Shown here one piece after another: positions 19,871-28,648 of a stretch of 64,000 nucleotides of DNA. Within the stretch, counting starts at the first letter, position 1. Each line of letters starts with the position of its first letter. The position numbers and the translations under genes were made by a program. The notes under the pieces are model-generated. The model made no database searches, was not told the DNA's origin, and was given only the letters and a program-made list of their open reading frames with translations. Source of the stretch: an uncultured Luteimonas sp. (lineage in GTDB: Bacteria > Pseudomonadota > Gammaproteobacteria > Xanthomonadales > Xanthomonadaceae); assembly GCA_938008415.1 (NCBI GenBank), contig CALLKI010000060.1, positions 1 to 64,000 of the forward strand, given 5' to 3'.

Positions 19871-21154
19871 ATGTCCGCCCAGCCGCATCCCGAGCCTCCC
19901 TGCCACGCCGAGACGCGGCCCGCGTACGGCCCGCTGCCGCGCCGCCGCACCCGCCAGGTGCTGGTCGGCAATGTCCGCGTCGGTGGCGATGCGCCGGTGG
20001 TGGTGCAGTCGATGACCAACACCGACACCGCCGACGTCGCGGCCACCGCGAAGCAGGTGGCGGAGCTGTGGCGCGCCGGCTCCGAGCTGGTGCGGGTCAC
20101 CGTGAACACGCCCGAGGCCGCGGCGGCGGTGCCGCGCATCGTCGAGCGCCTGGCGATGCAGGGCATCGGGGTGCCGGTCATCGGCGACTTCCACTACAAC
20201 GGCCACCAGTTGCTCGAGCGCGAGCCGGCCTGTGCCGAGGCGCTGGCCAAGTACCGCATCAACCCGGGCAACGTCGGCTTCGGCAGGAAGAAGGACGTGC
20301 AGTTCGCCGCGATCATCGAGAAGGCGATCGAGCACGGCAAGCCGGTGCGCATCGGCGCCAACTGGGGGTCGCTGGACCAGGCGCTGGCCGCGCAGCTGAT
20401 GGACGAGAACGCGCGCCGCGCCGAGCCGTGGGACGCGGCACGGGTGTTGCGCGAGGCGCTGATCCGATCGGCGCTGGATTCGGCAGAGCGCGCGGTCGAG
20501 CTTGGCTTGCCGCGCGACCGCATCGTGCTCAGCGCCAAGGTCAGCGGCGTGCAGGAACTGATCGCGGTGTACCGCGACCTGGCCGCGCGCAGCGACTTCG
20601 CCCTGCACCTCGGCCTGACCGAGGCCGGCATCGGCAGCAAGGGCATCGTCGCCTCGACCGCGGCGCTGGCGGTGCTGCTGCAGGAAGGCATCGGCGACAC
20701 CATCCGCATCTCGCTCACCCCGGAGCCCGGAGCGCCGCGCACGCAGGAGGTGGTGGTGGCGCAGGAACTGCTGCAGACCATGGGCCTGCGCGCGTTCACG
20801 CCGATGGTGACCGCCTGCCCGGGCTGCGGGCGCACCACCTCGTCGTTCTTCCAGGAACTGGCCAAGGCGGTGCAGGAACACGTGCGCGCAAAGATGCCGG
20901 AGTGGCGGGTCACGCACCCGGGTGCCGAGAACCTGACCCTGGCGGTGATGGGCTGCGTGGTCAACGGCCCGGGCGAATCGCGCCACGCCAACATCGGGAT
21001 CTCGCTGCCGGGCACCGGCGAGGCGCCCTCGGCGCCGGTGTTCATCGACGGCGAGAAGGTGGCCACGCTGCGTGGCGCGGACATCGCGCGCGAGTTCATC
21101 GCGCTGGTCGACGAGTACGTCGAGACCCGCTATGCCCGCGCGCCGGGCGCCTGA
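19871..21154 (+). CDS. ispG: 4-hydroxy-3-methylbut-2-en-1-yl diphosphate synthase
   Basis: MEP-pathway enzyme that reduces MEcPP to HMBPP with a [4Fe-4S] cluster. 427 residues. Cluster ligands are Cys316 and Cys319 (ACPGCGRTT), Cys362 (MGCVVNGPGE) and the Glu of NGPGE (about 367). Other conserved blocks are VQSMTNTDT, VRVTVN, GDFHYNGH, NPGNVGFG, RIGANWGSLD and ANIGISLPG. It is slightly longer at the N terminus than E. coli IspG, carrying a Pro/His-rich leader (residues 1-22). The start codon at 19871 is the first plausible one after the divergent xseA start. Confidence 0.97.
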   Translation: MSAQPHPEPPCHAETRPAYGPLPRRRTRQVLVGNVRVGGDAPVVVQSMTNTDTADVAATAKQVAELWRAGSELVRVTVNTPEAAAAVPRIVERLAMQGIGVPVIGDFHYNGHQLLEREPACAEALAKYRINPGNVGFGRKKDVQFAAIIEKAIEHGKPVRIGANWGSLDQALAAQLMDENARRAEPWDAARVLREALIRSALDSAERAVELGLPRDRIVLSAKVSGVQELIAVYRDLAARSDFALHLGLTEAGIGSKGIVASTAALAVLLQEGIGDTIRISLTPEPGAPRTQEVVVAQELLQTMGLRAFTPMVTACPGCGRTTSSFFQELAKAVQEHVRAKMPEWRVTHPGAENLTLAVMGCVVNGPGESRHANIGISLPGTGEAPSAPVFIDGEKVATLRGADIAREFIALVDEYVETRYARAPGA

Positions 21155-21833
21155 CCTTCCCGGGATCGTCCGCGGCGAGGCGCGGGAACTGCGCGAACTG
21201 GCCGGGCGGCAATGGCGGCGGATGCTGCTGTTGTTCGCCGGGGTGCTGCTGCCGCTGTGGGGCTTCCTGGACCTGGCCGCGCGGGTGCAGGGTGACGGGC
21301 TCCTGCCGTTCGACGTGCCGGTACTGCGGTTCGCCGAGGGCCTCTCGGGCGCGGGTCCGGACCGCCTGTTCCTGTTCTTCTCCGCGCTCGGCTACGGCTA
21401 CGGCGTGGTCCCGTTCGACATCGCGCTCGTGGCCGGGCTGGCGCTGGCGAAGCGGTTCCGCGAAAGCGTGTTCGCCGCGGTGGCGCTCGGCGGCTCGGCC
21501 CTCTTGAACATCGCGGCCAAGCACCTGGTCGCGCGCCAGCGCCCCGCGCTCTGGCAGTCGATCGCGCCCGAGCCCACGTGGAGTTTCCCGAGTGGCCACG
21601 CCATGGGCTCGATGACGCTTGCCGTGGTGCTTGTCCTGCTCGCCTGGCCGACCCGGCTGCGCTGGTGGGTGTTCGCGGCGATGGCGGTGTTCGTGCCGAT
21701 GGTCGGCTTCTCGCGCGTGTACCTGGGCGTGCATTACCCGTCCGACATCCTCGCCGGCTGGACGGCGGCCTGCGCCTGGGGGGTGGGGGCATACCTTGTC
21801 GCCATGCGCGGCCGGATACCGCGCACGGGATAG
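21132..21833 (+). CDS. PAP2-family phosphatase
   Basis: 233-residue integral membrane protein with the three phosphatidic-acid phosphatase motifs: KHLVARQRP (KX6RP), FPSGHAMGS (PSGH) and SRVYLGVHYPSDI (SRX5HX3D), so the catalytic histidines and arginines are in place. About five to six membrane helices. Family members dephosphorylate undecaprenyl pyrophosphate, phosphatidate or phosphatidylglycerol phosphate; which applies here cannot be read from the sequence. The ATG at 21132 lies inside the end of ispG (23-bp overlap in another frame), suggesting co-expression; undecaprenyl recycling would fit an isoprenoid neighbour, but this is inference. Confidence 0.87.
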   Translation: MPARRAPDLPGIVRGEARELRELAGRQWRRMLLLFAGVLLPLWGFLDLAARVQGDGLLPFDVPVLRFAEGLSGAGPDRLFLFFSALGYGYGVVPFDIALVAGLALAKRFRESVFAAVALGGSALLNIAAKHLVARQRPALWQSIAPEPTWSFPSGHAMGSMTLAVVLVLLAWPTRLRWWVFAAMAVFVPMVGFSRVYLGVHYPSDILAGWTAACAWGVGAYLVAMRGRIPRTG

Positions 21834-21836
21834 GGC

Positions 21837-22733
21837 TCACCCGGCGAGCCGTACCCGGTTGCGGCCTTCGTGCTTGGCGCGGTAGAGCGCGGCGTCGGCC
21901 GCGGCCAACAGCGTGGACCGGGTGGTGCATCCCGGCCCGATCGAGGCGACGCCGATGCTGACCGTGACCGTCTGCGGCTCGCCGCCCGGGGCGAAGCGGG
22001 CGGCCGCCACCGCCGCGCGCAGCCGTTCGGCGAAGTGCGCCGCCGCCTGGAGGTCGCATTCGGGCAGCAGCACCGAGAATTCCTCGCCGCCGATCCGGGC
22101 GGCGAGGTCGTCGCTGCGCACATGCTGCCTGAGGATGCCCGCGATCTGGCGCAGCACATCGTCGCCGGCGATGTGGCCGTACTGGTCGTTGATCGGCTTG
22201 AACAGGTCCACGTCGACGATGCACAGCGACAGCTCGCGGCCGTGGCGCAGGGCCCGCGCGATCTCCTTGTCCAGCATCTCCATGAAGTGCCGCCGGTTGT
22301 ACAGTTCGGTCAGCATGTCATGGGTGGCGAGCTGGTAGATCTCCTCGTGGTAGCGCGCCTCCACGCTGGTCTGGCTGATGAACTTCAGGATGCTCTCGCC
22401 GACCACGATGTGGTCGCCGTCGACCAGGACCGTTTCCTCGATCACCTCGTCGTTGACCCGGGTGCGGTTGGTGGCGCCCAGGTCGCGGATGAAATAGGTG
22501 TCCCCCTCGCGCCAGATGCGGCAGTGCTGGCGGGAAACGCTCCTGTGCGGGATGAACAGGTCGGCTTCCTGCGAGCGGCCGACCAGGATCGGCGCGTCCT
22601 CGATGTCCGCGCGCCTGCCCAGGCCCTCGCCGTGGATCACCACCACGCAGGCCGAACGCGGGCTCGGCCGGATCGGCCCGCTGCTGTAGAGCGTGCGCTG
22701 CGTCGTCTCGCGGTCGTCGTGGTGGTCAGCCAT
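21837..22733 (-). CDS. FHA-GGDEF diguanylate cyclase
   Basis: 298 residues. N-terminal FHA domain (about 35-105; PILVGRSQEADLFIP, SVSRQHCRIW, DLGATNRTRVND), a fold that binds phosphothreonine peptides. C-terminal GGDEF domain (about 135-295) with the active signature GGEEF at 215-219, the LYNRRHF and HIAGDDVLR blocks, and an RxxD inhibitory site (RSDD, 206-209) exactly five residues before it. It should therefore make c-di-GMP under product feedback, with input through the FHA domain. No membrane helix. It is divergent, 103 bp apart, from a Ser/Thr kinase gene at 22837, a natural candidate to provide the phosphothreonine. ATG at 22733 was chosen because upstream codons lie in the shared promoter region. 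Confidence 0.9.
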   Translation of the reverse strand: MADHHDDRETTQRTLYSSGPIRPSPRSACVVVIHGEGLGRRADIEDAPILVGRSQEADLFIPHRSVSRQHCRIWREGDTYFIRDLGATNRTRVNDEVIEETVLVDGDHIVVGESILKFISQTSVEARYHEEIYQLATHDMLTELYNRRHFMEMLDKEIARALRHGRELSLCIVDVDLFKPINDQYGHIAGDDVLRQIAGILRQHVRSDDLAARIGGEEFSVLLPECDLQAAAHFAERLRAAVAAARFAPGGEPQTVTVSIGVASIGPGCTTRSTLLAAADAALYRAKHEGRNRVRLAG

Positions 22734-22798
22734 GGCCGTGGACGGCGGGAAAACCCCAAGTGTAGCCCGCCGCGGTCCCCCAAAGGGACTGCATCCGG

Positions 22799-22804
22799 TA
22801 CTAT
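22799..22804 (+). promoter_or_regulatory. Candidate -10 hexamer for the Ser/Thr kinase gene
   Basis: TACTAT, preceded by GG, lies 32 bp before the ATG at 22837 in the 103-bp divergent gap. No convincing -35. Confidence 0.3.
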
Positions 22805-22836
22805 CGGCCAGGAAGGCATGGCCGCCAGGGACGACC

Positions 22837-25587
22837 ATGGCACAGGGGAAAGACGCCTTTGACGCCGACCGGACGGAACTGATCCAGGTGACCGGGACCG
22901 GAACCGCGCCGGCCGTCGGCCCGCGATTGCCGGACGGGGTCCTGCCGCCCGGCACGCGGCTGGGCCGGTACCGGATCGAGGCCCTGCTCGGGCGTGGCGG
23001 CATGGGCGAGGTCTACCGGGCCCAGCAGCTCGAGCCGGTGCGGCGCACGGTCGCGCTGAAAGTGTTGCGGGCGCAGAAGCTCGATGCCCGCCACAAGGCG
23101 TACTTCGAGGTCGAGCGCCAGGTCCTGGCGCAGATGCACCACCCGGCGATCGCCCAGATCTACGACGCCGACACCACGCCGGACGGGCATCCGTTCTTCG
23201 CGATGGAGTACATCGACGGCAGCCCGCTCGTGCGCTACTGCGAGGATCGCGCGCTGCCGCTCGAACGCCGGATCGAGCTGTTCGTGGAGTTCTGCGAGGG
23301 CGTGCAGCACGCGCACCAGAAGGGCGTGATCCACCGCGACCTCAAGCCGGGGAACCTGCTGGTGGACGAGGTGGACGGCCGCCCGCACCCGAAGATCATC
23401 GACTTCGGCATCGCCATGGCCTCGTCGCTGGCCGGGACCGACGAGGTTGCCGGAACCCCCGATTACATGAGCCCGGAGCAGGCGGCCGGTGACCAGGCAC
23501 TGATCGATACCCGCAGCGATGTCTACTCGCTGGGCGTGGTGCTGTGCGAACTGCTGACCGGGCAGCGGCCGCAGGCGGCCGGCGAGACCGTCACCGACGA
23601 GAGCCGGACCCTGCGCCTGCCTTCCGAGCAGCTGGAGACGCTGCCGCCGCACGAGGCCGAGCAGGTGGCGCAGGCGCAGGGGCGGAGGCTGCCGGTGATG
23701 CGCCGGCTGCTGCGCGGCGAGCTGGACTGGGTGGTGGCCAAGGCGATGCGCCACGACCGCAACGAACGCTACCCCTCGGCGGCGGCGCTGGCGGACGACC
23801 TGCGCCGGTTTCTGGAAGACCGGCCTCTGCAGGCGGTGCCGCATTCGCGCGCCTACGTCTGGCGCAAGTTCGCCCGGCGCAACCGCGGCATGCTGGCGGC
23901 CGTGGCGGTCGCATTCCTCGCCCTGGCCGGCGGGCTGGCGTTGTCGCTGCACGGCCTGATGCAGGCGCGTGCGCAGCGTGCCATTGCCGAGCAGCGCAGC
24001 CTGGAACTGGAGAAGGTGGTGGCGTTCCAGCAGTCCATGCTCGAGTCGATGGACATCGAGGCCATGGGGCTGGACCTTGCGGCCGGGCTGCGGGAACAGG
24101 TGGCGCGCAATGCGCCGGAGCTGGCGGAGGCGCTGGAGCGCGTGCTGGAGAAGGCCAGCCTGGCGGACATCGCCAGGACGCTGGTCGAGCGCGACCTGCT
24201 TGGCCGTGCCGAGGCCGCGATCGAGCGCGAGTTCGCGGACCAGCCGGCGTTGGCGGCAGATCTGCGCGAGGCCACCGGCCGCGTGCACGATGCGCTGGGC
24301 ATGTACGAGCGCGCGGTGGCCACGATTGCGCCCGTGGTCGAATACCGCATGCGCACGCTGGGACCGCGCCATCCGGATACGCTGGAAGCGAGGCTGCTGC
24401 AGGCCAACGCACTGCAGGCGCTGTCGCGCTGGCAGGAGTCCCGGGCGATGCTGGAGGCGGCGCTGGCCGACGCCTCCGGGTTGCCCGACGGCGACATGCT
24501 GCGGGTCCGGATCGAGCAGTCGCTGGCCGAACAGGAAGCCCTGCAGGGTGAACTGCCGGCGGCGCGTGCACGGCTGGAGGACCTGCTGGCGCGCATCCGC
24601 GCCGCGCGCGGAGCGGAGGATCTGGAGACCTCGGAAGTCATGCTCCGCCTGGCCATGGTCGAGGGCCGGATGGGCAACACCGCCGAGGCGCGCGCGCTGA
24701 TGGAGCAGGTGGTTCCCCTGCGCGTGCGCCTGCTGGGCGGGGACCATGACGACACCCTCGGCGCGATGGGCGTGCTGGCCACCATGCGGGCGATGCAGGG
24801 TGACTACGAGTCCGCGGTCGAGATGCAGTCCAGGCTGGTACAGGCGCAGGCGCAGAGGCTCGGCCGGGAGCATCCCATCACGCTCTCGGCGCGCGGCAAC
24901 CTGGCCAACATGCTCAGCGGCATGGGCGAGAACGTGCGTGCCCTGGCCGAGGCGCGCGAGGTGTACGAGGCCCGCCGCCGGGTGCTGGGCCCGGAGCATC
25001 CGCAGACACTGCGCAGCGCGCTGAACTACGCCAGCCTGCTGGCGCGCGACAACCGTTTCGAGGAGGCACTGCCGCTCGAGGAGCGGGTGCTCGAGGCGCG
25101 CCGGCGCATCCTCGGCCCCGGGCATCCGGACACCCTGTTCATGCAGATCAACCACGGCGTCAGCCTGCGCCGGGCGGGCAGGCTGACGCAGGCGCTGGCC
25201 ATGCTCGAGGACGCCCTGCCGCGCGCGAAGGACGTGCTGGGCGAGAAACACCCGCAGTACCAGCTTGGGATGATGTCCAAGGGCGAGGCGCTGCTCGGTC
25301 TCGGCCGCGTCGCGGAGAGCGTCGGGGTCCTGACGGAAGCGCTGGAGTTGCGCAGGGCGTACCTGCCCGCGGATTCGGTCGACGTCGCCGGCACGGCCTG
25401 GGCCCTGGTGAGGGCGCTGCGCGTCGCCGGCCGCGCGCACGAGGCGGAGGCGGTGATGGCGCGTGACGTCGCGCCCCTGCTCGATGCGGATCCATCCACG
25501 CTCAACGCGGCGCAGAAGGTCTGGCGCGGGATCGTCGAGTCGGACATCCGCGAAGGCCTGCCGGGCGCCAGGCCCCGGCGCGGCTGA
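22837..25587 (+). CDS. Membrane Ser/Thr protein kinase with TPR domain
   Basis: 916 residues. The Hanks-type kinase domain (about 45-310) has the glycine loop LGRGGMGEVY (51-60), Lys75 in VALKVL, the catalytic HRD (166-168) in HRDLKPGNLL, DFG (189-191) and GTPDYMSPEQ, so it should be active. One membrane helix follows (about 350-372, GMLAAVAVAFLALAGGLAL). The periplasmic or extracytoplasmic rest (about 380-905) is a string of TPR-like repeats of the kinesin-light-chain type (ALGPRHPDTLEARLLQANA; LGREHPITLSARGNLANML; LGPGHPDTLFMQINHGVSL). Such kinases are common in Xanthomonadaceae. Start at 22837 chosen for MAQGKDAF; earlier codons are promoter. Divergent from the FHA-GGDEF gene. Confidence 0.9.
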   Translation: MAQGKDAFDADRTELIQVTGTGTAPAVGPRLPDGVLPPGTRLGRYRIEALLGRGGMGEVYRAQQLEPVRRTVALKVLRAQKLDARHKAYFEVERQVLAQMHHPAIAQIYDADTTPDGHPFFAMEYIDGSPLVRYCEDRALPLERRIELFVEFCEGVQHAHQKGVIHRDLKPGNLLVDEVDGRPHPKIIDFGIAMASSLAGTDEVAGTPDYMSPEQAAGDQALIDTRSDVYSLGVVLCELLTGQRPQAAGETVTDESRTLRLPSEQLETLPPHEAEQVAQAQGRRLPVMRRLLRGELDWVVAKAMRHDRNERYPSAAALADDLRRFLEDRPLQAVPHSRAYVWRKFARRNRGMLAAVAVAFLALAGGLALSLHGLMQARAQRAIAEQRSLELEKVVAFQQSMLESMDIEAMGLDLAAGLREQVARNAPELAEALERVLEKASLADIARTLVERDLLGRAEAAIEREFADQPALAADLREATGRVHDALGMYERAVATIAPVVEYRMRTLGPRHPDTLEARLLQANALQALSRWQESRAMLEAALADASGLPDGDMLRVRIEQSLAEQEALQGELPAARARLEDLLARIRAARGAEDLETSEVMLRLAMVEGRMGNTAEARALMEQVVPLRVRLLGGDHDDTLGAMGVLATMRAMQGDYESAVEMQSRLVQAQAQRLGREHPITLSARGNLANMLSGMGENVRALAEAREVYEARRRVLGPEHPQTLRSALNYASLLARDNRFEEALPLEERVLEARRRILGPGHPDTLFMQINHGVSLRRAGRLTQALAMLEDALPRAKDVLGEKHPQYQLGMMSKGEALLGLGRVAESVGVLTEALELRRAYLPADSVDVAGTAWALVRALRVAGRAHEAEAVMARDVAPLLDADPSTLNAAQKVWRGIVESDIREGLPGARPRRG

Positions 25588-25594
25588 CCGCGGG

Positions 25595-26524
25595 TCATTC
25601 GCCCGGCTTGGCCGCCTCGACCGGCGCCTTGGTCGCGGCGCGGCGTTGCAGCACCGTCTCGCGGTGGGCGATGTAGGCATTGGCGCCGAGTACGATCGCT
25701 GCGCCGGCCATGGTCCACAGGTCGATGGTCTCGCCGAACAGCCACCAGCCGAAGGCGACCACGATCGGCAGCTGCATGAAGCCGATCGGCTGCAGCGCCG
25801 ACACCTCGCCCAGCTGCAGCGCGCGCGTCCACAGCAGCTGGCCCAGCGTGCCCAGCACGCCGGTCAGCACCAGCCAGAGCCAGCCTTCCGCGTCCGGCCA
25901 GGTCCATTGCAGCAGCGCCGGCACCAGCGACATCGGCACCCAGAACACGTAGGTGTAGAACACGATGGTGTCGGGCGAATCCAGCTTCGACAGCTGCTTG
26001 ATCTGGATCGCGACCAGCGCGGCGAGGAACGCGCCGGCGAGCGCGACCAGCATGCCCGGGGAAAAGCCGGTGCCGGGGCGGAGGATGACCAGCACGCCGA
26101 TGAAGCCGGCGGCCACCGCCATCCAGCGGCGGATGCGCACGGTCTCGCCCAGCCAGAGCACCGCGAGGACCGTGGCGAACAGGGGGGTGGCGTAGGACAG
26201 GGAGATCGCCAGCGACAGGGGCAGGTGGCCGACCGACCAGAAGCCGCACAGCATCGAGGCCAGGCCGACCGCGGTGCGCAGGAAGTAGCGGCCGACGTGC
26301 CTCGTCCGCGGCAGCGGCCTGCCGCGCCCCAGGACCATCGGCAGCAGCGCCAGCAGCCCGAAGAAGTTGCGGAAGAAGGCGACCTCGGTGGTCGGGACGG
26401 TGGTGGTCGCCAGCCGGATCGTCACCGCCATCAGCGCGAACGCCGCGGTGCTGCCCAGCATCAGCACGGCCGCGCGGCGGTACGGGGAAGCCGGGGGGCG
26501 GGGGGCGGCGGCAGTCGCGTTCAC
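25595..26524 (-). CDS. EamA/DMT-family transporter
   Basis: 309-residue integral membrane protein with about ten hydrophobic helices and two EamA repeats, first spanning about 18-145 (AFALMAVTIRLATTTVPTTEVAFFRNFFGLLALLP...LGE) and second about 160-290 (LVALAGAFLAALVAIQIKQLS...GEVSALQPIGFMQLPIVVAFGWWLFGE). The family exports small metabolites; substrate unknown. The start is a GTG (26522-26524) overlapping the stop of murB as GTGA, so the gene is translationally coupled to murB. The C terminus ends with a short charged tail. Convergent with the kinase gene, 7 bp apart. Confidence 0.85.
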   Translation of the reverse strand: MNATAAAPRPPASPYRRAAVLMLGSTAAFALMAVTIRLATTTVPTTEVAFFRNFFGLLALLPMVLGRGRPLPRTRHVGRYFLRTAVGLASMLCGFWSVGHLPLSLAISLSYATPLFATVLAVLWLGETVRIRRWMAVAAGFIGVLVILRPGTGFSPGMLVALAGAFLAALVAIQIKQLSKLDSPDTIVFYTYVFWVPMSLVPALLQWTWPDAEGWLWLVLTGVLGTLGQLLWTRALQLGEVSALQPIGFMQLPIVVAFGWWLFGETIDLWTMAGAAIVLGANAYIAHRETVLQRRAATKAPVEAAKPGE

Positions 26525-27561
26525 CAGCTGGCACCCACGATGCGGGGTTCGGGTTCGAGCGGGACGCCGAAGCGTTCCTGCACCGAGGCGGCGATCCGCC
26601 GCGCCAGCGCCAGCAGTTGCGCGCCGGTCGCGCCGCCATGGTTGACCAGCACCAGCGCGTGTTGCGCGGAGACGCCGGCGTCCCCGTCGCGGTATCCCTT
26701 CCAGCCGCAGGCCTCGATCAGCCATGCCGCCGACAGCTTGCGCGTGCCTTCGCCATCGCCGCGGTACACCGGCAGCCCCGGGTGCCCGGCCGCCAGCGCC
26801 TGCGCGACCGGTGCCGGGACGATGGGGTTCTTGAAGAAGCTGCCGGCGTTGCCGACGACGGCCGGGTCGGGCAGCTTGCGGCGGCGCAGGCGGACCACGG
26901 CCTCGGCGACGAGCGCGGGCGTGGGCGCGTCCACGCCCATCGCGGCCAGCTCGTCGCGGATCCCGGCGTAGTCCAGCCGCGGTTCGGCGTCCCGCGACAG
27001 GGCCAGTTCCACCGCGGTCACGATGTAGCGGTCGGGCTCGCGCTTGAAGCGGCTGTCGCGGTAGGCGAAGCCGCATTCGTCGCCCGTGAACCGCAGCATC
27101 GCACGCGAACGCGTGTCGAAGGCCTCCACCGCCACCACGTGCTCGCCGACCTCGACGCCGTATGCGCCGATGTTCTGGATCGGCGCGGCGCCGGCGGTGC
27201 CCGGGATCAGCGCCAGGTTCTCCAGCCCGCCAAGGCCCTGCGCCAGCGACCACATCACGCAGCCGTGCCAGGAGGCGCCGGCGTCGAAGCGCACCACCAC
27301 GTTGCGGCCGTCGTCCCCGACGATGCGCATCCGCCCGGCGGCCAGCGCCACCAGCGGCCCGTCCGGGTCGGCGGCGAACAGCAGGTTGCTGCCGCCGCCA
27401 AGCACCATCGCGCGGCCGGCATCGAAGCGGGGATCGGTGAACAGGCCCGGCAGGGCGGCCGGGTCGTGCACTTCGGCCAGCAGCGGCGCGCGCGCCGCGA
27501 CGCCGAAGGTGTTGCGTGCGGACAGGTCCGCGTCCGGGATCAACGTCCAGGGGGCCGGCAT
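26521..27561 (-). CDS. murB: UDP-N-acetylenolpyruvoylglucosamine reductase
   Basis: NADPH/FAD enzyme that makes UDP-MurNAc, the second committed step of peptidoglycan synthesis. 346 residues from the ATG at 27561; a GTG at 27573 that overlaps the pyrD stop (GTGA) would add four residues and is equally possible. Family blocks are NTFGVAARAPLLAEV, VLGGGSNLLF, the FAD site GTAGAAPIQNIGAYG, FAYRDSRFK, GNAGSFFKNP (catalytic Ser) and AAWLIEACGWKG. It is a type I MurB. It sits in a run pyrD-murB-DMT transporter, all tightly overlapping. Confidence 0.96.
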   Translation of the reverse strand: MPAPWTLIPDADLSARNTFGVAARAPLLAEVHDPAALPGLFTDPRFDAGRAMVLGGGSNLLFAADPDGPLVALAAGRMRIVGDDGRNVVVRFDAGASWHGCVMWSLAQGLGGLENLALIPGTAGAAPIQNIGAYGVEVGEHVVAVEAFDTRSRAMLRFTGDECGFAYRDSRFKREPDRYIVTAVELALSRDAEPRLDYAGIRDELAAMGVDAPTPALVAEAVVRLRRRKLPDPAVVGNAGSFFKNPIVPAPVAQALAAGHPGLPVYRGDGEGTRKLSAAWLIEACGWKGYRDGDAGVSAQHALVLVNHGGATGAQLLALARRIAASVQERFGVPLEPEPRIVGASW

Positions 27562-27569
27562 CGTGCGCT

Positions 27570-28625
27570 TCACAGGACCGGCACGCTGCCGCGGCTCGGG
27601 GCTTCCTTGCGCCGGCGGATCGCCTCGACGCATTCGGGGATCAGTTGCGGGCCGCGGTAGACCAGCCCGGTGTAGACCTGCACCAGCGACGCCCCTGCGA
27701 CCATCTTCTTGACCGCGTCCGCGCCGGAGAGGATGCCGCCGACGCCGATCAGGGGGATGGCGTCGGGCAGCCGCGTGCGCAGCATCCGCAGCACGGTGGT
27801 GGACTTGTCCATGAGTGGCGCGCCCGACAGGCCGCCGGTCTCGCGCGCCTTCGGGTGCCCCTGCACGCTGATCCGCGAGACCGTGGTGTTGGTGGCGATC
27901 ACGCCGTCGACCTGCAGGTCGCCCAGGACGCGGGCGGCGGCATCGATGTCGTCGTCGGTCAGGTCCGGCGCGATCTTGACCAGCATCGGCACCCGCTTGC
28001 CGTGCTTCGCGCCCAGCCGTTCCTGTGCCTCGCGCAGGGTGGTGACCAGCCTGCGCAGGGCGCGTTCCTCCTGCAGTTCGCGCAGGCCGGCGGTGTTGGG
28101 CGAGGAGATGTTGACCGTGACGTAGTCGGCCAGCGGATACACCCGCTCCAGGCAATAGAGGTAGTCGGCCTCGGCGGACTCGTTCGGCGTGTCCCGGTTC
28201 TTGCCGATGTTGACGCCGAGGATGCCGTCGCGGCGGCGGATGCGCTCGAGGTTGCGCACCAGGGCGTCCACGCCGTCGTTGTTGAAACCAAGGCGGTTGA
28301 TGATGGCCCGGTGCTCGGGCAGCCGGAACATCCGCGGCTTCGGGTTGCCCGCCTGCGGTTCCGGGGTGACCGTGCCGACCTCGACGAAACCGAAGCCCAG
28401 CGCGAACAGTGCCTCGACGTGGGCGCCGTTCTTGTCAAGCCCGGCGGCCAGGCCGACCGGGTTGGGAAAATCCAGCCCGAGCACCCGCGTCGGGAACGGC
28501 TCCGGCCTGCGGCCAAGCAGGGGCAGCAGGCCGAAGTGCCAGGCGTTGTCCAGCCACTCGAGCCCCAGCCCGTGGGCACGCTCCGGGTCCAGGGCGAACA
28601 GGAGGGGGCGGGCCAGCCGGTACAT
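27570..28625 (-). CDS. pyrD: Dihydroorotate dehydrogenase (quinone), class 2
   Basis: Membrane-associated flavoenzyme that oxidises dihydroorotate to orotate with electrons to quinone. 351 residues. The N-terminal amphipathic region (MYRLARPLLFALDPERAHGL) and the long N-terminal extension define class 2. FMN/substrate blocks: AAGLDKNGAHVEALFALGF, GTVTPEPQAGNPKPR, the catalytic Ser in NISSPNT, KIAPDLTD, NTTVSR, GGLSGAPL and GVGGILSGADA. Its stop touches the murB start. 23 bp separate its start from the stop of the aldehyde dehydrogenase gene. Confidence 0.98.
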   Translation of the reverse strand: MYRLARPLLFALDPERAHGLGLEWLDNAWHFGLLPLLGRRPEPFPTRVLGLDFPNPVGLAAGLDKNGAHVEALFALGFGFVEVGTVTPEPQAGNPKPRMFRLPEHRAIINRLGFNNDGVDALVRNLERIRRRDGILGVNIGKNRDTPNESAEADYLYCLERVYPLADYVTVNISSPNTAGLRELQEERALRRLVTTLREAQERLGAKHGKRVPMLVKIAPDLTDDDIDAAARVLGDLQVDGVIATNTTVSRISVQGHPKARETGGLSGAPLMDKSTTVLRMLRTRLPDAIPLIGVGGILSGADAVKKMVAGASLVQVYTGLVYRGPQLIPECVEAIRRRKEAPSRGSVPVL

Positions 28626-28648
28626 CGGGTCGGGCGGGGCTCAGATCG

